From contig NZ_CP162130.1 of assembly GCF_040833975.1 (NCBI RefSeq), positions 3,263,501 through 3,327,500 of the forward strand: DNA of 64,000 nucleotides, read 5' to 3'. The DNA comes from Leptospira sp. WS92.C1. Lineage in GTDB: Bacteria > Spirochaetota > Leptospiria > Leptospirales > Leptospiraceae. Both the position numbers and the translations under genes were made by a program. Of this stretch, positions 26,439 through 35,022 are shown piece after piece. A model generated the notes under the pieces. That model did no database searches, was not told the DNA's origin, and saw only the letters and a program-made list of their open reading frames with translations. Positions within the stretch are counted from its first letter, which is position 1, and every line of letters begins with the position of its first letter.

Positions 26439-29400
26439 TTGCCAATAACGCATATCACCAGTCTATCTCTCGAAGATATCGCTCTCGAACTTTCCAAAAA
26501 TATTTTCGAGGAGCAAAGACGTTCTCCTCTGCGCTCCCCCGTCGTAGTTGTCCCGAGCACGAATATGAAGCTCTGGTTGAATCTCAATTTATCGAAGATC
26601 AATGGACTTTCCGCAAATATTCGTTTTTTATTTTTGGAAAAGACTTTTGAAGAATATTATCATGCAAGAGCCGGTTTGGATTACGATCCTTTTCGTCGTC
26701 CGTTTCCGAGCCATGAGGCGAATCAGAGAAAAATTCTAAACTATCTTTTGGAAAATCGGAACAATCCGGAAATCAGATTCCTAAATTCATTTTTGCAGAG
26801 TATACCAAGAGCGTTTTCTCTGAGCGCGAAGCTGACTTCTCTTTTTAAGGACTATGAGTTAAACCGCTCCTCCTGGATCCAATCCTGGGGGAAGGAAAAG
26901 GGTCTGAAAATTCCGATGATTTCTCGTCGCTCCTCCCCTTTTCCCAAGGAAGACGATTACTATCAATTTGAAAAAGAACTCTATCAAAACGTATTCTTAA
27001 ATTCTAAAGAACCCAGCACTCTAACTCAGTTTTTATTGATAGAATCTCAAAAAAAAATCCAACAAACGTCTAAGTCCTTTCCATCCATTCATCTTTTCTG
27101 TTTATCCAATCTCGCGGACACATATCTTGGAATTTTAGAATCCATATCGGAGAACGATCAACTTCCGATCTATCTTTATCAATTCCATACCGGTCTGAAT
27201 ACAAAATACGACCGCGCAAACGAGCCGGGTCCTGAAAGATGGTCCAGTCCGCAGATTCACATCGCCGAAAGAATGGCGTCCATACCAGGATGTGTTTTTA
27301 AAAATAAAGAATCATCCGGCTCCTATCCAAAACGGCTGAACATACTCAGGAATCTGCTCAAAGGAGATACGTTAGACGATACTGAATTAAAATCCGTTTC
27401 GGATTCTTCCGTACGTTTCTGGAACGCTCCTTCTGCGTATCGGGAAACCGAAGCCGTGGGTAATGATATTCTCCATAAAATGAGTCGGGATTCGAAACTG
27501 ACGTATTTGGATTTTGCGATCCTGGTCACCGATATGAAAACGTATCGTCCCTGTGTGGAATGGGTATTTGACGGAGGTGTTCTTCTTCAAACGGAAAAAG
27601 AAGCCGATTCATACGGATCCAAAAACCCGGTTCCAATTCGAAAAAAAATTCCGTATTCGTTGACGGATATCAAAGCAAACGAAGCGTCTTTGTTGTATAG
27701 AGCTTTGATGAACTTTTGGGAAATCTGCACCGATTCTTCCATCCAAAAAGAAAGCCTGCTTCATCTGCTTCACAATCCGCTTTTGCAAAAAAAAATGCGG
27801 ATCGATTCCGAAAAAACCTCAGCGCTGGAAGATCTGATTCATTCTTCCGGAATTCGATACGAGGAATCGGGAAGAGAAAACGACTTATTCCAAATTTCAA
27901 ACGGGATGAGAAGAGTCAGACTTTCTTCGATTTTATCCAAGGAAAACGCTTGGACTCAATACAAAACGGTTCCAATTGAAATCGAATCGGATGAGACTTC
28001 TTCTAAACTTACGATTTTTTGGGAAACGATTTTAAAATCAAAAAAGGACGTTCTTTCTTTTTTAAACGGAAAAAAATACGGATGGAGTTTAGAATATTTC
28101 AAAGTTCTAAAGTTTTCTTTGGAAGAACTTTTCGAATTCACATCCGAATACGAACAGGAAAAACAACTCTTCCAAAGTTGGTTTGATTCTCTTTCCGATT
28201 GGGAAGGGATCGAATTTCAAAACGAAAAGGAAGGCCTGGAACTTTTAAAGTTTATCACGCAACAAATTTTCGATCAAATTCCGTATCAAAAAGGGGCCTA
28301 TCTCATAGGAGGAGTTACGATTTCCCTCCTGCAACCGATGAGACCGATTCCGTTTAAACACATCTATATATTAGGATTGGGTGAGGGAAAATTTCCCGGC
28401 TCTCCAGACCGATCCCAACTCAATCTCAGAAAAGACGTAAAAGAGGAATGGGATATCTCTCGAAAAGAAATCCAAGAATCCTTACTGTGGGAGACAATTC
28501 ATTCCGCAAAGGAATCGCTTACCCTAAGTTACGTCGGAGAGAATTTACAGGAAGACAAAACGTTCGAGCCTTGTTCTCATCTATTTGAGATCATGGAATC
28601 TTTCGGCGTTCGGGAAGCGATCCAACTTCCGTTACACTCCTACAGCACAAAATACGATCACTCTCCGGAAAAACTCGAACAAGGTCTTGTGAGTTACGAC
28701 TTTGCCCGGGTTTGGGTAAACGGGAATCCAAACGATCACAACATATTGAACCGATTTCAGGATCCGAAAACTCTAGAAAAAGATTCGAAATCCGTTCAAC
28801 CTTCGGTGATTCCTATCAGAGATCTTTCTCAATTTTTAAGTGATCCCTTGGATACGTATCTCAAAAAAAAACTGGGTATGTATTTGGACGAAGAGGAGAT
28901 TTTGGATGCAGAAGGAGAACCCTTTGATCTGGATGCAATCGCAGAAGCCGCCATTCTAAAAAAAATCCACAACCGGATGATCCCGAGCTTAGTCTCTCAA
29001 GAAGCCTGGGAATGGAATGAAGAAAAGATATCGAAAGTTTTACTTCCGATCTTAGAGCTGGAAAAACATTCGGCCCGGTTTCCACAATCCGTATTCGGAA
29101 AACTCCAGCAAACGAACTTGTTGAATTATCTGAATACTACGAGCCGTCTTCTTGCAAATTGGAAACCGCTTTTTCAAGGAGGAACATATTATTCCTATCT
29201 CAGCTTGGGGGATACCGGTCTTCCGGATAACGTATGTAAAAAATTACCCGAATTAAAGATTTCTTTGGACGGCGAAAAAACGTTTCGAATCCGAGGAGAA
29301 TGGGAACACGTCATCGAAAAAGACGGGAATTTTTACTGGTTGTTTTCGAAAAGTTTGGAAGAAAAACCAGAAGACGACAATTACGGCTATAAAGATTACT

Positions 29401-29873
29401 GGAAAACGATGAGTCTCCCGTTTTTATCGGGAATCGCATTCGCATCCATCAATGAGAATTTTAAAATATACTCATTTAAGTCCAGACCATCCGAAGATTC
29501 CAAAAAAAAGAATTCCCTTCCGTTTTATTATGAGCTCGAAAGATCGCAAGCGGGTCTAACATACTTTCAAAAAGTCCTTTCATCCTATCTTCAGGACGAG
29601 CCCGTTTTTTTTCCGAGAAAAGCGTTTTTAAACTATTACGTAAAAAACATACAAGGCGACACCGGAAAAACGGCAACGCCGGACGATACGGCAAAATTCG
29701 AAGATGAAATCGGCTGGGAAAATTATCTCAGAGAAGAATTGGGCTCCGTAAAGGAAAGTCTCTCTTCCTTGGTTAAATTATATCCTACAACTCAGAATCT
29801 AATTTTAAAATCTCAAATCTCTTGGGCGAAGGATTTTTACAAACCCTTTCTCGACTGGAAAAGGAATCTATGA
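26439..29873 (+). CDS. recC: Exodeoxyribonuclease V gamma chain RecC
   Basis: 1144 residues from TTG 26439, preceded by GAGAGGGA. Recognised by length, position before recB and recD, and family phrases such as VVVPSTNMKLWLNLNLS, FLEKTFEEYYHARAG, GGVTISLLQPMRPIPFKHI and LGLGEGKFPGSPDRSQLNLR. RecC is the inactivated helicase-like subunit that channels the unwound strands and reads Chi in E. coli. Chi-scanning residues cannot be judged here. The stop overlaps the recB ATG (ATGA). Confidence 0.9.
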   Translation: MPITHITSLSLEDIALELSKNIFEEQRRSPLRSPVVVVPSTNMKLWLNLNLSKINGLSANIRFLFLEKTFEEYYHARAGLDYDPFRRPFPSHEANQRKILNYLLENRNNPEIRFLNSFLQSIPRAFSLSAKLTSLFKDYELNRSSWIQSWGKEKGLKIPMISRRSSPFPKEDDYYQFEKELYQNVFLNSKEPSTLTQFLLIESQKKIQQTSKSFPSIHLFCLSNLADTYLGILESISENDQLPIYLYQFHTGLNTKYDRANEPGPERWSSPQIHIAERMASIPGCVFKNKESSGSYPKRLNILRNLLKGDTLDDTELKSVSDSSVRFWNAPSAYRETEAVGNDILHKMSRDSKLTYLDFAILVTDMKTYRPCVEWVFDGGVLLQTEKEADSYGSKNPVPIRKKIPYSLTDIKANEASLLYRALMNFWEICTDSSIQKESLLHLLHNPLLQKKMRIDSEKTSALEDLIHSSGIRYEESGRENDLFQISNGMRRVRLSSILSKENAWTQYKTVPIEIESDETSSKLTIFWETILKSKKDVLSFLNGKKYGWSLEYFKVLKFSLEELFEFTSEYEQEKQLFQSWFDSLSDWEGIEFQNEKEGLELLKFITQQIFDQIPYQKGAYLIGGVTISLLQPMRPIPFKHIYILGLGEGKFPGSPDRSQLNLRKDVKEEWDISRKEIQESLLWETIHSAKESLTLSYVGENLQEDKTFEPCSHLFEIMESFGVREAIQLPLHSYSTKYDHSPEKLEQGLVSYDFARVWVNGNPNDHNILNRFQDPKTLEKDSKSVQPSVIPIRDLSQFLSDPLDTYLKKKLGMYLDEEEILDAEGEPFDLDAIAEAAILKKIHNRMIPSLVSQEAWEWNEEKISKVLLPILELEKHSARFPQSVFGKLQQTNLLNYLNTTSRLLANWKPLFQGGTYYSYLSLGDTGLPDNVCKKLPELKISLDGEKTFRIRGEWEHVIEKDGNFYWLFSKSLEEKPEDDNYGYKDYWKTMSLPFLSGIAFASINENFKIYSFKSRPSEDSKKKNSLPFYYELERSQAGLTYFQKVLSSYLQDEPVFFPRKAFLNYYVKNIQGDTGKTATPDDTAKFEDEIGWENYLREELGSVKESLSSLVKLYPTTQNLILKSQISWAKDFYKPFLDWKRNL

Positions 29874-32800
29874 GCGAATTTTTACGTCCTTATCCGCTCA
29901 AACATAGCTTTATCGAAGCTTCCGCGGGAACCGGAAAAACATATACAATCATGGAAATCGTGGGAGATCTGATCCAAGAACATAAGATTCCTCTGTCAAA
30001 CATCCTGATCCTGACATACACCGAAAAGGCAGCGGGAGAACTTAAAGAGAGACTTCGTAAAAAACTGATTCAATCCGATCTCAGAAACGAAATGAGAGAA
30101 TTGGATCAGGTTACAATTTCAACTATACACGGATTTTGTAATATGATTTTACGGGAATATCCGGTAGAAACGGAAACTCCGGAAAACTGGATTCTAACCG
30201 ATTCCAAAGAAAGACTCGGTAAAGCTCTTTATCGACTTCAACACGAAGAATGGAAAGGTTGGGTGAATCCTCAAGATCTGGAATCGTTTCTCGCCGAATC
30301 AAAATACTTTGCCCACAGAGATCAGATTCTCGAAGCGGGAAACAAACTTCTCGGAGGAAGAGAATATCCGTATCAAAACGAAAACACTCCGATGAATGCA
30401 AAAACCTTTAATCAAAAAACCGCTCTGATCGCAAAGGAAATGGTGGAAATCGAATTTAAAACCTCCGAGTGGATGAGTTATGATCGGATGATTTTTAAAA
30501 CAAAAGAAGCTCTCAAAAATCAGTATCTAAAACGAGCTCTGCAAAATCGATATCAGATCGGAATCCTTGACGAGTTCCAAGATACGGATCGGATGCAATA
30601 TGAAATTTTCACACAGCTCTTTCTCGATTCCTCAAACGAAGAACCACAAAGAGCCCTGTATCTAATCGGTGATCCGAAACAAGCGATTTACGGATTCAGA
30701 GGCGCGGATATCGGAACGTATCTCAACGCCAAAGAGGATCTTAAAAAATACAAGGCGCAAGAAATTCCGCTTGGAATCAATTATCGATCCGTTCCGGAGC
30801 TCATTCGCGGATACAACGGAATATTCGAAGGACATATCGGTGAAAAAAGTTTTTTCCCGATTGTAGAAAGGGGTTTTGAAACACAACCGATCGAATACAC
30901 GGAAGTCCGTCCTCCGCAAAAAGACGTCAAAATTCTTCTCAGCGAGAAATACAAAGAAGGTCCGATTCAAATCATAAAGTTTGAAGGAAAAGAGACTTGG
31001 AAAGCGGATGACGCAAAAAAAGCTTGGGGACAATTTATCGCGGAAGAAATTCTAAAACTCACAAAACCGGGGTCTCACTTTCAGTATCGAGTATTGGAAG
31101 AATCCGACGGAAAACAAAACTTTCGAGAAAAGAAACTGAACTTTCGAGAAATCGCGATTCTCGTAAAAAGTAAAACCGAAGGAAAACTTGTCGAACAATC
31201 CTTAAAGCTGAGGGGAATTCCTTGTTCCTTTTACAAACAGGAGGGAATTTATCAATCGCCGGAGGCTGTTCAGATCTGCAATATCTTAGAATGTCTCGCG
31301 GATCCCAATCGACCTTCTTCGTATCGAAAACTTTTATTAGGAGATCTTTTTCAAATTCATCCGAACCATCTTTCCTTCTTTGATGAACATTCTATCGACT
31401 CTTACGAAAAAACCACGTTAGACCGCTGGAAAACTCTGGCGATCGATCGCAAATTCGCGGAGTTATTCCGTTCGATAGAAGAAGACAGTAGAATTTTTCT
31501 AACAGAAGCGGACAAAAACATAGACTGGGAAAGAAAAAGAACAAACTACAGACAGATTTTTCGAAAGCTGCTTCAATTTCAAATTTCCAATCAAGTGGGT
31601 TTGGAAGAAATCCTGGAAGAATTGAAACGACTTCAAATCCAAAAAAGAAACGAAGAAGAATTACCCCTATTTGAAAGAGAAACCGAAAAAGACGCCGTGC
31701 AAATTTTGACGCTACACGCGTCCAAAGGTTTGGAATGGCCGGTCGTATTTTTGTTTCATCTTTCTGGAAACTTCACTCCGGACGTTTATGATTATCCTTA
31801 CGTAAACGAAAACGGTAAACGAACCTGGAAATTGAGCCTATGGGACGAAGAGATAGAAAAGAAAATTAGCAAAGAAGAATATTCTAATCATTCTTTAAAC
31901 GAAAGTAAACGACTTTTATATGTGGGAATCACTCGCCCCAAGGTCCGTCTTTATCTTCCGTTTTACACTCCCGGCAAAAACTGGAAAACAAGAGACTCTG
32001 CATATTTTAAAATTTTATATCCGAGGCTTCACGCGGTTTTGGAAAATAATCCGGATCCGACTTTGTATCATTGTGTCCGATGGACACCCAAAACCTTGGA
32101 CCAAGCCGATCCGAATATTCGAAACCGCAGTTCATCGCAGGAAATTCCGTTACGTCCTTTGATTTTTAAAGAAGTGGAAACCCAAAAGACGATCTGGATG
32201 CATAGCTATTCTTCTTTAAAAACAAAGGCAAGCGCATTGATAGAAAACGGGATGCTTTCCATCCTGGAAGAGAAAATGTCTCTCAAATCGGACGAAACGG
32301 AAGATCCCCCTTTGAATCTCGAAGATCCTCTGCCCTCCTCCGCCGAAACCGGTTCTTTTTTACATTTACTTTTGGAAGAATTGGATTTTACACTCTTTCA
32401 AACCAAACATTCGAAAGACATTTTATCCGATAAAACAATTCTCTCCAGAATGGACTCGTATTTGGATCGCTTTTATCTTTCCAAAAAAAATCAGCGCAAC
32501 ACGTCGCTCGAAAAGGAAACGTATAAAAAGAGGACTTCGGAAATTCTTTGGAACTCTCTCAATGCAAAAATTTCTCTCAAGGATCACACCTCGTTTCGTC
32601 TTGTCGATATTCCGAAAGAAAATAGAATCGCTGAGATGGATTTTCATTTTGATCTGGATCCGGAGAGAACCGGTCCCGGAATTTTTTTAAAAGGGTCCAT
32701 CGACTTGGTCTTTCAAATCGGAAATCAATATTATTTAGCGGATTACAAATCGAACCTGCTTGAAGACTACAGTCCGGCCTCTCTCAAAAAAAGTATAGAA

Positions 32801-33052
32801 AGTCCTGAAAGCAGATACGATCTGCAACGAGACATCTACGCCATGATCCTATTTCAATACTTAACAAAACTGTTCGGCGAAAAAGAAGCCCTTTCCAAAT
32901 TAGGCGGGGTTTTTTATTTCTTTCTCAGAGGAATGAAAGCCGATGAAAACTCGGGAATCTATTCCGATTTTGACTGGTCTGGAGAAAGGCTTCGTGAAAT
33001 TTACAATACCGTAAAACAACTTACAGTACTGAATTGGGAGGAGACACTTTGA
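29870..33052 (+). CDS. recB: Exodeoxyribonuclease V beta chain RecB
   Basis: 1060 residues from ATG 29870, which overlaps the recC stop in ATGA; an upstream in-frame ATG at 29822 is less likely. UvrD-type helicase core: Walker A EASAGTGKTYTIMEI, DEFQDTDRMQYEIF (motif II), GDPKQAIYGFRGADI (motif III), LHASKGLEWPVVF and LLYVGITRPK. The C-terminal nuclease domain keeps GSIDLVFQIGNQYYLADYKS, with the two Asp and Lys of the E. coli RecB active site, and the later YDLQRDIYA. A processive 3'-5' helicase plus nuclease is therefore expected. Confidence 0.94.
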   Translation: MSEFLRPYPLKHSFIEASAGTGKTYTIMEIVGDLIQEHKIPLSNILILTYTEKAAGELKERLRKKLIQSDLRNEMRELDQVTISTIHGFCNMILREYPVETETPENWILTDSKERLGKALYRLQHEEWKGWVNPQDLESFLAESKYFAHRDQILEAGNKLLGGREYPYQNENTPMNAKTFNQKTALIAKEMVEIEFKTSEWMSYDRMIFKTKEALKNQYLKRALQNRYQIGILDEFQDTDRMQYEIFTQLFLDSSNEEPQRALYLIGDPKQAIYGFRGADIGTYLNAKEDLKKYKAQEIPLGINYRSVPELIRGYNGIFEGHIGEKSFFPIVERGFETQPIEYTEVRPPQKDVKILLSEKYKEGPIQIIKFEGKETWKADDAKKAWGQFIAEEILKLTKPGSHFQYRVLEESDGKQNFREKKLNFREIAILVKSKTEGKLVEQSLKLRGIPCSFYKQEGIYQSPEAVQICNILECLADPNRPSSYRKLLLGDLFQIHPNHLSFFDEHSIDSYEKTTLDRWKTLAIDRKFAELFRSIEEDSRIFLTEADKNIDWERKRTNYRQIFRKLLQFQISNQVGLEEILEELKRLQIQKRNEEELPLFERETEKDAVQILTLHASKGLEWPVVFLFHLSGNFTPDVYDYPYVNENGKRTWKLSLWDEEIEKKISKEEYSNHSLNESKRLLYVGITRPKVRLYLPFYTPGKNWKTRDSAYFKILYPRLHAVLENNPDPTLYHCVRWTPKTLDQADPNIRNRSSSQEIPLRPLIFKEVETQKTIWMHSYSSLKTKASALIENGMLSILEEKMSLKSDETEDPPLNLEDPLPSSAETGSFLHLLLEELDFTLFQTKHSKDILSDKTILSRMDSYLDRFYLSKKNQRNTSLEKETYKKRTSEILWNSLNAKISLKDHTSFRLVDIPKENRIAEMDFHFDLDPERTGPGIFLKGSIDLVFQIGNQYYLADYKSNLLEDYSPASLKKSIESPESRYDLQRDIYAMILFQYLTKLFGEKEALSKLGGVFYFFLRGMKADENSGIYSDFDWSGERLREIYNTVKQLTVLNWEETL

Positions 33053-34926
33053 TGGAAGAATCCTTCTCATGGCAGATCGAAAAACTCAAAGAAGATATTT
33101 TCAGTCTGATGGAATCCGGCGTCGGAGCGAAAAAAAAGAACGTTTCGCAAAAAGATGAAAACTCCGCGATTGCATTAGATATTCTGAATACACTTTGGAA
33201 AACCGGAGAGGAAGGAAATCTTTGCGTTCGTGTAAAACCGGAATGGAAGAATTTTCTAAAACTAAAACCACCCGCGTTTGTCCTGGAAAAATCCGGAAAT
33301 GAAGAGTGGGTCTATTTCGAAAAAACATTCAAAACCAAAACCGAATTGGAAACGCTTCTACGAGAAAGAATCGCCAGCGGATCCAAAACGGAAATAGATC
33401 TTTCAAAAGCGGATTCTATCCTTCGAAATCTCGAAACAAAAAGTTTTGCTCTAAAAAAAGGACAGGCCAAAGCGATCCTTTCCAGTCTTTCCTCCTCCTT
33501 TCAGATCATCAGCGGCGGACCGGGAACGGGAAAAACAACTGTGGTCGCATTTATATTACAAATTTTGAAAGAACTCGGACAACTCCCATCTCCGGAAGAT
33601 ATCGCCCTCGCCGCACCGACCGGAAGAGCGGCTCAGCGTTTGACGGAATCCATTCAGGAAAATCTAAAAAGGCTCGAAGATTCGGATGAGAATCAATTCT
33701 TGCGCGGTCAGACGATACACGGTTTGCTTTCCTACAAACCTTCTCTCAACGGATTTTATTACAACAAGGACAGATATTTACCGCATCGTCTTATCATCGT
33801 TGACGAGGTTTCGATGGTGGATCTCAATCTGATGTTTTCTTTGCTGCAAGCGATTCCTAAAAATCAAAAGTCAAAGGGGGACGAGATTCCGTTTCGATTG
33901 ATCCTCATCGGAGATCCAAATCAGCTTCCTTCTGTGGAAAAGGGGGCGGTGTTAAGCGACTTTCTTACCGTACTAGAACTTCAAAAAGGAAACTTTGTTT
34001 CCAAACTCGAAGAGAGCAATCGTCAGAAGCCCAATAAAAAAGGTCAGGTTTCAAAGATCGTAACACTTTCCGAAGAGATTCTAAGATATTCGTCTGAAAA
34101 TCTAAATCTCGGAACGAGGATAGACGATTCCTTTCCAAAAACCGATCAAATCGGCGAAAACACAAACTATCCGAGCGAGGTTGTCTGGTTTCAAAATCCT
34201 TCGGCAAAAGATCCGAACGTTCTTTCGAGAGACGAAGTGATCGAACAACTCTGGAATCGATTTTTTTTTCCGCAAATCCTAAGAATTGCAGAATGGAAAG
34301 TGGATGACCAAAAGGATTGGAACGGTTCTGAATTTTTTGATACGTTTCAAAAAGAACTCGGAAAGTTTCGATGTCTCACGGTGTTTCGAAACGGATACTG
34401 GGGAGTAGAATCGATTCAGTCCAAGCTTATGAATTTTGCCTCTCAGGATTTGTATCGAAAAGGTCATTCACCCACTGTCAATTCCCTCCATCCAAAACGT
34501 TTAGCAAAAAAGCTCTACTTTGCAGGTCTTCCGATTTTGATCTCACAAAACGATAAGAGCAGAAAGTTATTTAACGGAGACATAGGAATCGTTTTGAGAA
34601 TGAAAAACACGGGAGAACTGAGAGCCGTGTTCCCGATCGAAAACCGGCTTTATCCTTTCGCCTTGGACACATTACCGGAACACGAACCGGCATTTGTGAT
34701 GAGTATTCACAAAAGTCAGGGATCAGAATATGATACAATTCTAATTTATCTTCCCGAAGGCCCCGATTCGGACGAGTCTTCAAAGTCGGATCGACTTCTA
34801 AATAGACAAATCCTTTACACAGGAATTACTCGCGCAAAAAAACAAGTCATCCTTGCGGGTAACCCTTCAACTTGGGAACTCGGTTTACAAAACAATCAAA
34901 TTCGAAACACCGGTTTTAGAATTTAA
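33052..34926 (+). CDS. recD: Exodeoxyribonuclease V alpha chain RecD
   Basis: 624 residues from ATG 33052, overlapping the recB TGA, with GGGAGGAG 9 bp upstream. SF1B helicase: N-terminal helical domain, Walker A ISGGPGTGKTTVVAFIL, TIHGLL, DEVSMVDLNLM, LIGDPNQLPSVEKGAVL, and near the end SIHKSQGSEYDTILI and YTGITRAKKQVIL. It works as the fast 5'-3' motor of RecBCD. The three genes overlap by 1-4 bases and should form one translation-coupled operon. Confidence 0.94.
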   Translation: MEESFSWQIEKLKEDIFSLMESGVGAKKKNVSQKDENSAIALDILNTLWKTGEEGNLCVRVKPEWKNFLKLKPPAFVLEKSGNEEWVYFEKTFKTKTELETLLRERIASGSKTEIDLSKADSILRNLETKSFALKKGQAKAILSSLSSSFQIISGGPGTGKTTVVAFILQILKELGQLPSPEDIALAAPTGRAAQRLTESIQENLKRLEDSDENQFLRGQTIHGLLSYKPSLNGFYYNKDRYLPHRLIIVDEVSMVDLNLMFSLLQAIPKNQKSKGDEIPFRLILIGDPNQLPSVEKGAVLSDFLTVLELQKGNFVSKLEESNRQKPNKKGQVSKIVTLSEEILRYSSENLNLGTRIDDSFPKTDQIGENTNYPSEVVWFQNPSAKDPNVLSRDEVIEQLWNRFFFPQILRIAEWKVDDQKDWNGSEFFDTFQKELGKFRCLTVFRNGYWGVESIQSKLMNFASQDLYRKGHSPTVNSLHPKRLAKKLYFAGLPILISQNDKSRKLFNGDIGIVLRMKNTGELRAVFPIENRLYPFALDTLPEHEPAFVMSIHKSQGSEYDTILIYLPEGPDSDESSKSDRLLNRQILYTGITRAKKQVILAGNPSTWELGLQNNQIRNTGFRI

Positions 34927-35022
34927 ATTTTATCGAAGGGTTCAAAACTTTCCTTTTCGGATTTTACGGATTTTACGGATGTTGCGGAAAAGGATTGCGG
35001 TTTACCTGATTCCGGTTTATGA

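Noticed and set aside
29822..29869. Upstream ATG for recB
   Set aside because: It would overlap recC by 52 bp; the ATG at 29870 has the normal ATGA overlap and starts the conserved N-terminus.
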